A stretch of DNA of 64,000 bases. Origin: JAXLXE01 sp046328115. Lineage in GTDB: Bacteria; Chloroflexota; UBA6077; JACCZL01. The stretch lies in contig JAXLXE010000001.1 of NCBI GenBank assembly GCA_046328115.1, positions 1,426,001-1,490,000 on the forward strand, written 5' to 3'. A program made the translations under genes and the position numbers. The notes below the pieces were generated by a model, which saw only the letters and a list, made by a program, of their open reading frames with translations, had not been told where the DNA came from and ran no database searches. Every line of letters starts with the position of its first letter. The first letter of the stretch is position 1. This document shows positions 17,451 through 27,574 of this stretch, in pieces.

Positions 17451-17771
17451 CTAGATCAACTCGCCGCAGCGCTTGCAGAAGCGCGCCTTCGAGCCGTTCT
17501 CCAACGTGCGCACGCCCAGCCTGACGGGCCGATCGCACTTGCTGCACACCACGCCCACGTTGGACACGTGGATGGGTGCCTCGATGTCAACGATGCCGGT
17601 CTGCCGGGCCTGGCTCCGCCCGGGCTTCATGTGGCGCTTCACCACATTGACATCGGCCACCACAACTCGCTGGTTCTCAGCACGGAGCTCCCGCACTTTT
17701 CCGCGCTTCCCCTTGTCCTTACCCGCGAGCACCTGGACCGTGTCATCTCGCCGTACTTTGAGTGCAGTCAT
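17451..17771 (-). CDS. rplX: 50S ribosomal protein L24 (uL24)
   Basis: 106 aa. KOW motif DTVQVLAGKDKGKRGKVREL; C-terminal part has two Cys-x2-Cys pairs (CSKC, CKRC) typical of many bacterial L24. Lies between rplN and rplE. Confidence 0.95.
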   Translation of the reverse strand: MTALKVRRDDTVQVLAGKDKGKRGKVRELRAENQRVVVADVNVVKRHMKPGRSQARQTGIVDIEAPIHVSNVGVVCSKCDRPVRLGVRTLENGSKARFCKRCGELI

Positions 17772-17784
17772 CTGATCCTCTTTG

Positions 17785-18153
17785 CTAGAGCACTTCGGGC
17801 GCGAGCGAGATGATCTTCATGTAGTTGCGCTCGCGGAGCTCGCGCGCAACGGGGCCAAAGATGCGCGTGCCACGCGGGTTGCTCTCGTCGCTCAGGATCA
17901 CCGCCGCGTTGTCGTCAAAGCGGATGTGCGAGCCGTCCGGCCGGCCGTACTCCTTGGCCGTCCGCACGATCACCGCCTTGATCACGTCGCCCTTCTTCAC
18001 GGACCCGCCAGGCTGCGCGTCCTTCACGGACGCGACGATGACGTCGCCCACGTCAGCGTACTGGCGGTTGCCTCCGGCCAGCACACGGATGCACATGATC
18101 TCGCGCGCACCGGTATTGTCCGCCACGCGGAGCCTCGTCTGTTGATAGATCAC
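17785..18153 (-). CDS. rplN: 50S ribosomal protein L14 (uL14)
   Basis: 122 aa, highly conserved: MIYQQTRLRVADNTGAREIM, GDVIVASVKDAQPGGSVKKG and NPRGTRIFGPVARELRERNY. Overlaps rpsQ by four bases. Confidence 0.96.
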   Translation of the reverse strand: MIYQQTRLRVADNTGAREIMCIRVLAGGNRQYADVGDVIVASVKDAQPGGSVKKGDVIKAVIVRTAKEYGRPDGSHIRFDDNAAVILSDESNPRGTRIFGPVARELRERNYMKIISLAPEVL

Positions 18154-18470
18154 GAGGAGGCCTCCGTGGTGGATTCCTCAGCCAGCACCTCGAGGCCCGG
18201 GCCGATCGTCTCCTTGACGACCTGCCGCACCACCCAGTGCTTCTCCTTGCTGATCGGCCGGGACTCGGCGATGATCACCTGGTCGCCCACCTGGCACGCG
18301 TTCTGTTCGTCGTGCGCCTTGAATCGATCGGTGCGCCGCACGTTTCTGCCGTACAGCTTGTGGCGGCGCACGGATTCCACCGCCACCACCACCGTCTTGT
18401 TCATCTTGTTGCTCACCACCGTCCCCACCTTGGTCCGGCGGCGCTCCTCATGCGGGCGGAGCTCGCTCAT
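18150..18470 (-). CDS. rpsQ: 30S ribosomal protein S17 (uS17)
   Basis: 106 aa. RRTKVGTVVSNKMNKTVVVA, HKLYGRNVRRTDRFKAHDEQ and GDQVIIAESRPISKEKHWVV. A C-terminal extension of about 20 acidic/Thr residues goes beyond the usual length of about 85. Confidence 0.95.
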   Translation of the reverse strand: MSELRPHEERRRTKVGTVVSNKMNKTVVVAVESVRRHKLYGRNVRRTDRFKAHDEQNACQVGDQVIIAESRPISKEKHWVVRQVVKETIGPGLEVLAEESTTEASS

Positions 18471-18478
18471 CTCTTCTC

Positions 18479-18679
18479 CTACTCCGCGGTAGCCACAGCC
18501 GCCTGGCCCTGGAGGGTCAGGATCCGCGCAATGTCTTTTCGGACCACTCGTATTCTCGCCGTGTTGGTGAGCTGCCGGGTGGCAAACTGGAATCTCAGGT
18601 TGAACAGCTCCTCGCGGAGCTCGGCCAGCCTGCTTGTGAGCTGATCAGCGCTCAGGTCGCGGAGCTCAGACGCTTTCAC
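18479..18679 (-). CDS. rpmC: 50S ribosomal protein L29 (uL29)
   Basis: 66 aa from GTG 18679, giving the usual VKASELRDLS N-terminus and ELREELFNLRFQFATRQLTN. It overlaps the rplP stop by 14 bp. A GTG at 18697 is a weaker alternative. Confidence 0.93.
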   Translation of the reverse strand: MKASELRDLSADQLTSRLAELREELFNLRFQFATRQLTNTARIRVVRKDIARILTLQGQAAVATAE

Positions 18680-19097
18680 TGGCCACCGCCCCTTCACGCA
18701 TCACAAACCGCACATCAATTGGCAGCTTGTGGCCCGCCAGCCGGAGGGCCTCCTTGGCCAGCTCCTCCCGCACGCCCGCGATCTCGAACATCACCCGGCC
18801 CGGGCGGACTACTGCCACCCAGTGATCAGGTGCGCCCTTGCCGCTGCCCATGCGGGTCTCGGCCGGCTTCGCCGTGACCGACTTATCCGGGAACACGCGG
18901 ATGAACACCTTTCCGCCGCGACGGAGGTGGTGCGTGATCGTACGACGCGCCGCCTCGATCTGGCGGCTGGTAATCCAGCCCGGCTCTAGCGCCTGGATGC
19001 CGAACTCACCAAACGCAACGGTGCTGCCGGCGATGGTGATACCGCGCCGCTTACCCCGCTGCTGCTTGCGATGTTTTACGCGCTTGGGTTGCAGCAT
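18666..19097 (-). CDS. rplP: 50S ribosomal protein L16 (uL16)
   Basis: 143 aa: MLQPKRVKHRKQQRGKRRGI, EPGWITSRQIEAARRTITHH, KVFIRVFPDKSVTAKPAETR. ATG 19097 starts one base after the rpsC stop. L16 contacts the A-site tRNA region. Confidence 0.95.
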   Translation of the reverse strand: MLQPKRVKHRKQQRGKRRGITIAGSTVAFGEFGIQALEPGWITSRQIEAARRTITHHLRRGGKVFIRVFPDKSVTAKPAETRMGSGKGAPDHWVAVVRPGRVMFEIAGVREELAKEALRLAGHKLPIDVRFVMREGAVASESV

Positions 19098-19098
19098 G

Positions 19099-19905
19099 TT
19101 ACTCCGCCTCCGCGGCCCCGTTGCTCGCCGGGGCAGCCTCGGCCGCCGCGCTCGCAGGAGCGGCCACCGGGGCCTCATCGACCGGCCGCTCCAGGGTGGC
19201 AGCTCCCGCCGCCGGCCGTGCCGCCGGCCTCACCGCCGGCACGAACCCCTCGCCGCGCTGCGGTAGCGCCACGTCGCCGCGATAGATCCACGCTTTCACG
19301 CCGATCACGCCGTACGTTGTCAACGCCTCCGCCTGGCCAAAATCAATATCCGCGCGGAGCGTGTGCAGCGGCACCCGACCCTCGCGCTCCCACTCACGCC
19401 GAGACATCTCCGAACCGCCCAGGCGTCCCGCCACCTGGATCCTGATGCCTTTGGCGCCAAACCGCATGGAGCGACCCACCGCCTGCTTCATGGCCCGGCG
19501 GAACGCCACTCGGCGCTCGAGCTGGTCGGCCACGCTGCGCGCCACCAGATAGGCGTCCAGCTCAGGCTGGCGGATCTCCTGGATGGTCACCCGCACACGC
19601 TTGCTGGTGATGCCCTCCAGGTTCTTCCTCAGCTCCTCAACCTTCACACCGCTCTTGCCGATCACGATGCCCGGCTTCGCCGCATGGATCGTCACCGTCA
19701 TCTGGTTCGCAGAGCGCTCTATGTCCACCCGCGCCACGCCCGCATCGGACAGGCGCTTGAGGATCATGCGCCGTACGTTGATGTCCTCGTGGAGCAGCGT
19801 CGTGTAGTCGCGGTCGGCGTACCAGCGGCCCTGCCACTCTTTCACGTGGCGATCGCCAACGTTGACCCCGAGGCGGAATCCGATGGGATGTACCTTTTGA
19901 CCCAT
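19099..19905 (-). CDS. rpsC: 30S ribosomal protein S3 (uS3)
   Basis: 268 aa. MGQKVHPIGFRLGVNVGDRH, KH-domain loop GKSGVKVEELRKNLEG and RPARP-type segments. The body is followed by an Ala/Pro/Glu-rich C-terminal tail of about 45 residues, longer than usual. ATG 19905 shares its A with the TAA stop of rplV (TAATG). Confidence 0.95.
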   Translation of the reverse strand: MGQKVHPIGFRLGVNVGDRHVKEWQGRWYADRDYTTLLHEDINVRRMILKRLSDAGVARVDIERSANQMTVTIHAAKPGIVIGKSGVKVEELRKNLEGITSKRVRVTIQEIRQPELDAYLVARSVADQLERRVAFRRAMKQAVGRSMRFGAKGIRIQVAGRLGGSEMSRREWEREGRVPLHTLRADIDFGQAEALTTYGVIGVKAWIYRGDVALPQRGEGFVPAVRPAARPAAGAATLERPVDEAPVAAPASAAAEAAPASNGAAEAE

Positions 19906-20270
19906 TACGCCTCCCGCTCGGCGACGACCACCGTCACGTGGCTCGAGCGCTTCAGAATCTGATTGGCGCGACCCCGCGCTCGGGGGCGCCACCGCTTGAG
20001 CGTGCGGCTCTCGTCCGCGCTCACCCGGAGCACGATCAGGTCATCGCGATCCAGGTTGAAGTTGTTCTCTGCATTCGCCTGAGCGGACTGGAGCACCTTG
20101 GTCACCGGCACAGTTGCCTTCTGGGGCAGGAAGCGCAGGATCGCCAGCGCCTCAGTGACCGGCTTGCCCTTGATGGTGTCCAGCACCAGGCGCACCTTCT
20201 GCGCGGACATACGGATGTGCCGGGCAACCGCCCGCACCTCCACACCTGTCCTCGCGCGCATCTGTGCCAT
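19905..20270 (-). CDS. rplV: 50S ribosomal protein L22 (uL22)
   Basis: 121 aa. VRAVARHIRMSAQKVRLVLD, SAQANAENNFNLDRDDLIVL and LKRWRPRARGRANQILKRSS. Lines the peptide exit tunnel; macrolide-site loop present. Coupled to rpsC by one shared base. Confidence 0.95.
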   Translation of the reverse strand: MAQMRARTGVEVRAVARHIRMSAQKVRLVLDTIKGKPVTEALAILRFLPQKATVPVTKVLQSAQANAENNFNLDRDDLIVLRVSADESRTLKRWRPRARGRANQILKRSSHVTVVVAEREA

Positions 20271-20288
20271 CGCCTCTCACTCCCCTCG

Positions 20289-20573
20289 CTATCGCGCGCC
20301 GCTCGACTTTTCGCCGCGAGCCGTGTGGCCTCGATACGTGCGGGTGGGCGCAAACTCACCCAGCTTGTGACCCACCATGTTCTCCGTCACGTAGATCGGC
20401 ACGTGCCGCCGCCCGTCGTGCACCGCGATCGTGTGACCCACCATCTCCGGGAAAATGGACGAGTCGCGCGACCACGTCTTGATGATGTCCTTCGCGCCCG
20501 TGGTATTCAGCACGGACACCTTCTTGAACAGCTTCGGGTCGATGTACGGACCCTTCTTCGTAGATCGACTCAT
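20289..20573 (-). CDS. rpsS: 30S ribosomal protein S19 (uS19)
   Basis: 94 aa. MSRSTKKGPYIDPKLFKKVS, RDSSIFPEMVGHTIAVHDGR and GHKLGEFAPTRTYRGH. Standard S10-operon position between rplB and rplV. Confidence 0.96.
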   Translation of the reverse strand: MSRSTKKGPYIDPKLFKKVSVLNTTGAKDIIKTWSRDSSIFPEMVGHTIAVHDGRRHVPIYVTENMVGHKLGEFAPTRTYRGHTARGEKSSGAR

Positions 20574-20635
20574 CTACGCACTCCACGCCAGACGCCCATC
20601 GGCGCCCCGCGCGGCCGCGGTATGGAACTCAGCCA

Positions 20636-21466
20636 TTACTTGCTACCTCGTCGCCGCACGATGAACTTGTCCGTACTCTTCCGTGTTCGGGTCTTCTTGC
20701 CCATAGCCGGCTTGCCCCACTTCGTCTGGGGCTGGCCACCAATGGGTGCCTTGCCCTCGCCACCGCCGTGCGGATGGTCGCGCGGGTTCATTACGGAGCC
20801 GCGCACCGTGGGGCGGATTCCCAGCCACCGGCTGCGCCCCGCCTTGCCCAGGTTCAGCGTGCCGTGCTCGGCGTTGCCAACCTGACCAATCGTTGCCATG
20901 CACTCAATCAAGACCCTGCGCACCTCGCCGCTGGGCAGGCGAATCTGGCACCAGTCGCCCTCCTTGGCCATGAGCTGCGCCCCGGCGCCCGCGCCGCGCA
21001 CCATCTGCGCGCCGCGGCCCGGCTTGATCTCCAGGTTGTGGATCACCGTACCAGTGGGAATGTCACGCAGCGGTAGCGCGTTACCGGGCGCCACCTCGGC
21101 GTCCGACCCGCTGCTCAGCCGCGTACCGACCTTGAGCCCGGCGGGAGCCAGAATGTAGCGCTTCTCCCCATCCACGTACTCCAGCAGCGCAATGCGGGCT
21201 GTCCGGTTGGGGTCGTACTCAATAGAGACAACTCGCGCGGCCACGCCCAGCTTGTCGCGCTTCCAGTCGATCACGCGGTACATCCGCTTGTGACCACCGC
21301 CACGGTGTCGCACGGAGATACGGCCCAGATTGTTCCGCCCACCGCGCTTGCGCAGCGGCTCCAGCAGCGACTTTTCTGGCTTCTTACCCTTGGTGAGCTC
21401 CTCGAAGGTCGAGACGCTCATGCCGCGCCGGCCTGGCGAGGTCGGCCGATACACCTTTAGAGGCAT
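20636..21466 (-). CDS. rplB: 50S ribosomal protein L2 (uL2)
   Basis: 276 aa. Peptidyl-transferase-proximal protein: YRPTSPGRRGMSVSTFEELT, GRISVRHRGGGHKRMYRVID and the conserved RGSVMNPRDHPHGGGEGKAP loop with its key His. Starts one base after rplW. Confidence 0.96.
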   Translation of the reverse strand: MPLKVYRPTSPGRRGMSVSTFEELTKGKKPEKSLLEPLRKRGGRNNLGRISVRHRGGGHKRMYRVIDWKRDKLGVAARVVSIEYDPNRTARIALLEYVDGEKRYILAPAGLKVGTRLSSGSDAEVAPGNALPLRDIPTGTVIHNLEIKPGRGAQMVRGAGAGAQLMAKEGDWCQIRLPSGEVRRVLIECMATIGQVGNAEHGTLNLGKAGRSRWLGIRPTVRGSVMNPRDHPHGGGEGKAPIGGQPQTKWGKPAMGKKTRTRKSTDKFIVRRRGSK

Positions 21467-21467
21467 C

Positions 21468-21761
21468 TCACACTCCCTCGAACAGCCCGATGCGTTCGCC
21501 GGCCGCGAGCGTCACGTACGCCTTCTTCCAGGAGCGGGTCATGCCCGAGTGGCGGCCCATCCGGCGTAGCTTGCCCGTCACGGTCAACACCCTCACACCG
21601 GTCACACGCACGCCGAAGACCTCCTGGACGGCTGCCTTGATCTGGATCTTGTTCACCGTGGGCAAGACCTCGAACACGTAGGTGTGTCCGTCCTGCGCCG
21701 CGGTCCCCTTCTCCGTGATGATCGGGCGCACCAGGATCTGGTGGCCGGTCAACGCCGTCAT
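21468..21761 (-). CDS. rplW: 50S ribosomal protein L23 (uL23)
   Basis: 97 aa. ILVRPIITEKGTAAQDGHTY, VFEVLPTVNKIQIKAAVQEV and GVRVTGVRVLTVTGKLRRMG. It surrounds the tunnel exit and docks trigger factor, also encoded in this window. Overlaps rplD by four bases. Confidence 0.95.
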   Translation of the reverse strand: MTALTGHQILVRPIITEKGTAAQDGHTYVFEVLPTVNKIQIKAAVQEVFGVRVTGVRVLTVTGKLRRMGRHSGMTRSWKKAYVTLAAGERIGLFEGV

Positions 21762-22417
21762 GACTGGCCTCCTTCCGCGTCAGCAATCGGCTCAGCCAAC
21801 ACCAGCTGGGCCGTGGCCGCCGTGGCCGACTTGGTAAACAGGAGGTGCTTGAAATTGAGCACGTCCAGCAGATTGAGCGTGTCCGGAGTCACCGCACGCA
21901 CGCCCACGAGATTTGCGGACGCTCGGCTCACGGCCTCGTTCCGCTCAGCGAGCACGATCAGTGCGCCCGAGCTTAGGCCCAGCGCGGAGAGCACCCCAGC
22001 CATCTCGCGAGTCTTGCCGGACGCCAGCGTCAGGTCATCCAGCACTGTCACGGCATCACCCTGCACCCGCGAAGACAGCGCGGACCGCATGGCCAATCGG
22101 CGCATCTTCCGCGGCATATCCTGCTGGTAGGAGCGGGGATGGGGGCCAAAGACCACTCCGCCGCCAGCCCAGTGGGGCGCCCTTCGGTCACCCTGCCGTG
22201 CACGGCCGGTCCCCTTCTGACGGTAAACCTTGTGCGTGCCGCCGGCCACCTCGCCGCGCGTTTTGGTGTCGTGCGTGCCCTTGCGCTGGTTGGCAAGCTG
22301 GGCCACTACGGCCTGGTGCATCACGGCCCGGTTCGGCTCCAGGCCAAACACCCGCTCATCCAGATCCACAGAGCCAACCACCTGGCCGCTCACGTTCTTG
22401 AGAGGCAGCTCGGTCAT
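21758..22417 (-). CDS. rplD: 50S ribosomal protein L4 (uL4)
   Basis: 219 aa. GTHDTKTRGEVAGGTHKVYR, QKGTGRARQGDRRAPHWAGG and VFGPHPRSYQQDMPRKMRRL form the extended loop that reaches the tunnel constriction. Overlaps rplC and rplW by four bases each. L4 autoregulates the S10 operon in E. coli; no such leader was resolved here. Confidence 0.95.
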   Translation of the reverse strand: MTELPLKNVSGQVVGSVDLDERVFGLEPNRAVMHQAVVAQLANQRKGTHDTKTRGEVAGGTHKVYRQKGTGRARQGDRRAPHWAGGGVVFGPHPRSYQQDMPRKMRRLAMRSALSSRVQGDAVTVLDDLTLASGKTREMAGVLSALGLSSGALIVLAERNEAVSRASANLVGVRAVTPDTLNLLDVLNFKHLLFTKSATAATAQLVLAEPIADAEGGQS

Positions 22418-23043
22418 AGCTCCACCTGCTGCTTTCTGATGACGATGAGGCTACCGTTCGGCCCGGGCACAGCGCCGCGCAGGGCCACCAGGTTCCGCTC
22501 CGGATCCACCCGAACCACCTGCAGATTCTTGACCGTGACCCGCTCGCTGCCCATGTGGCCCGCCATGCGGGTGCCCTTGAACACGCGGCCCGGCGTCGTC
22601 CCAGCGCCCACGGAACCAGGTGCACGCCAACGATCGGACTGGCCGTGCGTCTTGGGGCCACCGCGGAAATCGTGGCGCTTCATCACACCGGCAAAGCCCT
22701 TGCCCTTGGAGACACCGGTTACGTCCACACGCTCGCCCGCGGCAAACATGCCCACGTCGATCGGATCTCCAACGGAGATGGCGTCAATGTCGTCCGCCGG
22801 CACCTCGCGCAGCGTCCGCAGCGCCTTACCCTCCGGCAGGTGCCCGCGCTCCGGCTTGGACAGCTTGCGCTCCGCCACCTGGCCAAAGCCAAGCTGCACC
22901 GCCTCGTAACCGTCCTGCGCCATGGTCCGCACCTGGGTCACAAAGCACGGCCCCGCCTCGACGATGGTGGTGGCCGTTGCCACCCCGCTCTCGTCGAACA
23001 GCCGGGTCATCCCTAGCTTGCGTCCGATTATTCCTTGAATCAC
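22414..23043 (-). CDS. rplC: 50S ribosomal protein L3 (uL3)
   Basis: 209 aa. MIQGIIGRKLGMTRLFDESG, VDVTGVSKGKGFAGVMKRHD and RVFKGTRMAGHMGSERVTVK. Second gene of the S10 group, 73 bp after rpsJ. Confidence 0.95.
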   Translation of the reverse strand: MIQGIIGRKLGMTRLFDESGVATATTIVEAGPCFVTQVRTMAQDGYEAVQLGFGQVAERKLSKPERGHLPEGKALRTLREVPADDIDAISVGDPIDVGMFAAGERVDVTGVSKGKGFAGVMKRHDFRGGPKTHGQSDRWRAPGSVGAGTTPGRVFKGTRMAGHMGSERVTVKNLQVVRVDPERNLVALRGAVPGPNGSLIVIRKQQVEL

Positions 23044-23116
23044 GGCAACCTCTAACTGGAGGAGCGTCCACCACGACGTGCCGCGCGCCCGCGCCGCACC
23101 TGCCGGGTGGTGTCGC

Positions 23117-23425
23117 TCACAGCTTGATCTCGATGTCCACGCCCGCGGGAACGTTGAGCCGCATCAGCGCATCAACGGTCCGGGACGTGGGCTCGAGCAC
23201 ATCGATCAGGCGCTTGTGGGTGCGCATCTCGAACTGCTCGCGCGAGTCCTTGTCGATAAACGGGGAACGGATCACGCAGAACTTCTCGATCCGCGTGGGC
23301 AGCGGCACGGGACCCGCAACCTGCGCGCCGGTCCGCTCGGCGGTCTCAACGATCTGCTGGGCGGATTGATCCAGAATCTTGTGGTCAAACGCCTTCAGCC
23401 GGATCCTGATGCGCTGCTTTGGCAT
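23117..23425 (-). CDS. rpsJ: 30S ribosomal protein S10 (uS10)
   Basis: 102 aa. MPKQRIRIRLKAFDHKILDQ, PVPLPTRIEKFCVIRSPFID and KRLIDVLEPTSRTVDALMRL. Also the NusB partner in antitermination; nusB is in this window. Follows tuf by 88 bp, with a hairpin in the gap. Confidence 0.96.
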   Translation of the reverse strand: MPKQRIRIRLKAFDHKILDQSAQQIVETAERTGAQVAGPVPLPTRIEKFCVIRSPFIDKDSREQFEMRTHKRLIDVLEPTSRTVDALMRLNVPAGVDIEIKL

Positions 23426-23464
23426 GTTGTTTCGTCCTTACCTCGCCACGCGGCCCGATCGCGC

Positions 23465-23498
23465 CAGGTGGGTGGCGCCACTCGGCTCCACCCACCTG
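23465..23498 (-). promoter_or_regulatory. hairpin between tuf and rpsJ
   Basis: Perfect 11-bp inverted repeat CAGGTGGGTGG / CCACCCACCTG around a 12-nt loop, 16 bp after the tuf stop on the minus strand. No T-tract follows, so it could be a processing site, attenuator or partial terminator between the str and S10 groups. Confidence 0.45.
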
Positions 23499-23513
23499 CA
23501 CAATCCTGGCCTG

Positions 23514-24713
<1,200 letters not shown>

Positions 24714-24769
24714 GCTGGTTCCTCTCTCCGGGCAGATTCCCGATCGCTATTGCTGAGTATCTGGTGGCC

Positions 24770-26842
24770 CTACGCACGGGCCTTGGCCACGATTCCCGCC
24801 TCAACCGTCTTGGGAACCGCCTGATAATGCGAAAACTCCATAGAGTAGGTGGCACGCCCCTGCGTTGCAGACCGCAGCACGGTGGCGTATCCGAACATCT
24901 CGGACAGCGGCACCGCGGCGCGCACGATCTGCGCGTTCGCCCGCGGATCCATGCCCTGGATCTGCCCGCGGCGAGAGTTCAGATCGCCGATCACGTCTCC
25001 GAGGAACTCCTCGGGCGTAACCACCTCCACCTTCATGATGGGCTCCAGAATCTGCGGCGCACCCTTAGCCACCGCCTCCTTGAAGCCAATTGAGCCGGCC
25101 ATCTTGAACGCCATCTCGTTGGAGTCCACCTCGTGATACGAGCCATCCACCAGCGAGACGCGGACGTCCACCACGGGGTAGCTTGCGACTACCCCGCTCT
25201 CCATTGCCTCCCGCACGCCCGCCTCAACGGGCGCAACATACTCGCGGGGCACCACGCCGCCCACGATCTTGTTGACAAACTCAAAGCCGGAGCCTGGCTC
25301 TCGCGGCTCTAACTCCAGCATCACCACGCCGTACATGCCGCGGCCGCCAGACTGCCGAACAAACCGTCCCTCGGCCTTGCACGGCCGCGTGATCGTCTCG
25401 CGGTACGCCACCTGGGGCCGACCGATGTTTGCGTCTACCCGGAACTCGCGGAGCATCCGATCCACGATCACGTCCAGGTGCAGCTCGCCCATGCCTGAGA
25501 TCAGGGTCTGCCCGGTCTCCGCGTCCGTACGAACGCGGAAGGTGGGGTCTTCCTCGCTCAGCCGGGCCAAGGCATTGCCCATCTTATCTTGGTCGGCCTT
25601 GGTTTTCGGCTCGATCGCGATGTCAATCACCGGCTCGGGGAACTTGATCGCCTCCAGCACCAGCGGCTTGTCCTGATCGCACAGCGTGTCACCGGTCACT
25701 GTGCTCTTCAGCCCAACGGCCGCCGCGATATCGCCGGCGGACACTTGCTGGATGTCCTCCCGGTGGTTCGCGTGCATCTGGACCAGCCGACCAATCCGCT
25801 CGCGCTGATCCTTCGTGGAGTTGTAGACGTATGATCCGCTCTTGAGGACGCCAGAGTAGACTCGGATGAAGGCCAGCTTACCCACAAACGGGTCCGCCAT
25901 GATCTTGAAGGCCAGCGCCGAGAACGGCTCAGCGTCGGACGCGGCGCGCGCCGCGTCCTCACCAGAACGGGGATCCGTGCCGTTCACGGCCGGAATGTCC
26001 AGGGGCGAGGGCAAATAGTCGATCACGGCGTCCAACAGCGGTCGCACACCCTTATTTTTCAAGGCGCTTCCGCACAGTACCGGAATGAGCGTGCCGGCGA
26101 TCGTCGCCTTGCGCAGCACCGCGCGGATCTCCTCGGGCGTGATAGTCTCGCCGTCCAGATAGCGCGCCATCACGTCATCGTCCAGCTCAATGACACGCTC
26201 GATCATCTCTTCGCGGTGCGTGGCCACGTCCGCTTCCATCTCAGCCGGAACTGGCCCGCGCGTGATCGGATCATCGGCCTTCTCGCCGAACGTGAGCGCC
26301 TCCTGAGTGATCAGGTCGATCATCCCGCGGAAACCGCTCTCGCGCCCGATGGGCACCTGGATTGGCAGCGGGTTCGCCCCGAGCCGATCCTTGATCTGCT
26401 CGATCGTGCCCCAGAAATCCGCGCCGATGCGATCCATCTTGTTGACAAAACAGATCCTTGGCACGCTGTAGCGATCTGCCTGGCGCCACACGGTCTCAGA
26501 CTGCGGCTCGACGCCGGCCACCGCGTCAAACACGACAACTCCGCCGTCCAGCACGCGCAGCGATCGCTCCACCTCCACGGTGAAGTCCACGTGGCCGGGG
26601 GTATCGATGATGTTCACACGGTGGTCGCGCCATTCGGCCGTAGTCGCCGCCGCGGTGATGGTGATTCCACGCTCGCGCTCCTGCTCCATCCAGTCCATGG
26701 TGGCCGTGCCCTCATGGACCTCACCGATCTTGTAGGCGCGACCGGTGTAGTAGAGGATGCGTTCTGTGGTCGTGGTCTTACCGGCATCAATGTGGGCAAT
26801 GATGCCGATGTTCCGTGTGGAGCGAAGATCCTGATCAGTCAT
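24770..26842 (-). CDS. fusA: elongation factor G
   Basis: 690 aa translocase GTPase. G1 AHIDAGKTTTTER, G2/G3 RERGITITAAATT and DTPGHVDFTVEVERS, G4 NKMDRIGADF; domain IV has GGRGMYGVVMLELEPREPGS. ATG 26842 gives the normal start MTDQDLRSTRNIG; the frame runs on to 26881 without support. Standard str-operon place between rpsG and tuf. Confidence 0.96.
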   Translation of the reverse strand: MTDQDLRSTRNIGIIAHIDAGKTTTTERILYYTGRAYKIGEVHEGTATMDWMEQERERGITITAAATTAEWRDHRVNIIDTPGHVDFTVEVERSLRVLDGGVVVFDAVAGVEPQSETVWRQADRYSVPRICFVNKMDRIGADFWGTIEQIKDRLGANPLPIQVPIGRESGFRGMIDLITQEALTFGEKADDPITRGPVPAEMEADVATHREEMIERVIELDDDVMARYLDGETITPEEIRAVLRKATIAGTLIPVLCGSALKNKGVRPLLDAVIDYLPSPLDIPAVNGTDPRSGEDAARAASDAEPFSALAFKIMADPFVGKLAFIRVYSGVLKSGSYVYNSTKDQRERIGRLVQMHANHREDIQQVSAGDIAAAVGLKSTVTGDTLCDQDKPLVLEAIKFPEPVIDIAIEPKTKADQDKMGNALARLSEEDPTFRVRTDAETGQTLISGMGELHLDVIVDRMLREFRVDANIGRPQVAYRETITRPCKAEGRFVRQSGGRGMYGVVMLELEPREPGSGFEFVNKIVGGVVPREYVAPVEAGVREAMESGVVASYPVVDVRVSLVDGSYHEVDSNEMAFKMAGSIGFKEAVAKGAPQILEPIMKVEVVTPEEFLGDVIGDLNSRRGQIQGMDPRANAQIVRAAVPLSEMFGYATVLRSATQGRATYSMEFSHYQAVPKTVEAGIVAKARA

Positions 26843-26926
26843 CTCAAACGTCCAGTAGTCAACTCTAGAAGTCAGCGGCAAACCGTGGCGGCACCGCCAA
26901 CTAGCTGCTGACCACCGGCTACGCTC

Positions 26927-27397
26927 CTACCACCTGTAGTGCGCGAACGCCTTGTTCGCATCCGCCATGCGGTGCGTGTCATCGCGACGCTTCACGGTCG
27001 CACCCTGTCCATTGAAGGCATCCATAAACTCGGAGGCCAACTTCTCCTCCATCGTCTTGCCCGATCGCGCGCGCGCGGCAGCGATGAGCCAGCGCATGGC
27101 CAGCGAGGTCCGTCGGTCACCCTTGATCTCAACCGGCACCTGGTAGGTCGCGCCACCAACCCGGCGCGGCTTCACCTCAAGCACCGGCGTCGCGTTGCGC
27201 AGCGCCTGCTCAAAGACATCCACCGCCGGGCGGTGGATCTGATTCTCGGCGCGATCGAGCGCCCCATAGACGATGCGCTCGGCCGTGCTCTTCTTACCGT
27301 CGATCATCAGCTTGTTGATGAAACGGGCAATGCTCCGATTGCCGAACCTGGCATCGGGCGCTATCTCGCGCTTCACCACTCGCGCACGTCGAGGCAT
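26927..27397 (-). CDS. rpsG: 30S ribosomal protein S7 (uS7)
   Basis: 156 aa. MPRRARVVKREIAPDARFGN, INKLMIDGKKSTAERIVYGA and RRVGGATYQVPVEIKGDRRT; the tail GQGATVKRRDDTHRMADANK. S7 nucleates the 30S head and in E. coli represses the str operon by binding between rpsL and rpsG; here that interval is 177 nt and contains two hairpins. Confidence 0.96.
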   Translation of the reverse strand: MPRRARVVKREIAPDARFGNRSIARFINKLMIDGKKSTAERIVYGALDRAENQIHRPAVDVFEQALRNATPVLEVKPRRVGGATYQVPVEIKGDRRTSLAMRWLIAAARARSGKTMEEKLASEFMDAFNGQGATVKRRDDTHRMADANKAFAHYRW

Positions 27398-27502
27398 AGC
27401 TCCTCCGATATCGGACTCACCCGAACGACTCTACGGTACAGAGGAACGGGCGAGGACCAATGCCCCACACGCCGTTCATGCATCTATGACCGCGGTCCAC
27501 TT

Positions 27503-27554
27503 GAGGGTGACGCTCGCACCCTCCCGCGCAACTATCACCGGGGGCTCGCCCCGG
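27503..27554 (-). promoter_or_regulatory. two hairpins in the rpsL-rpsG interval
   Basis: GAGGGTG-N7-CACCCTC (27503-27523) and CCGGGG-N5-CCCCGG (27538-27554) lie in the 177-nt gap between rpsL and rpsG. By analogy with the S7 operator of the E. coli str operon this may be a regulatory site; similarity of structure was not tested. Confidence 0.35.
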
Positions 27555-27574
27555 CATCTCAGGTGGGCTGTGGC

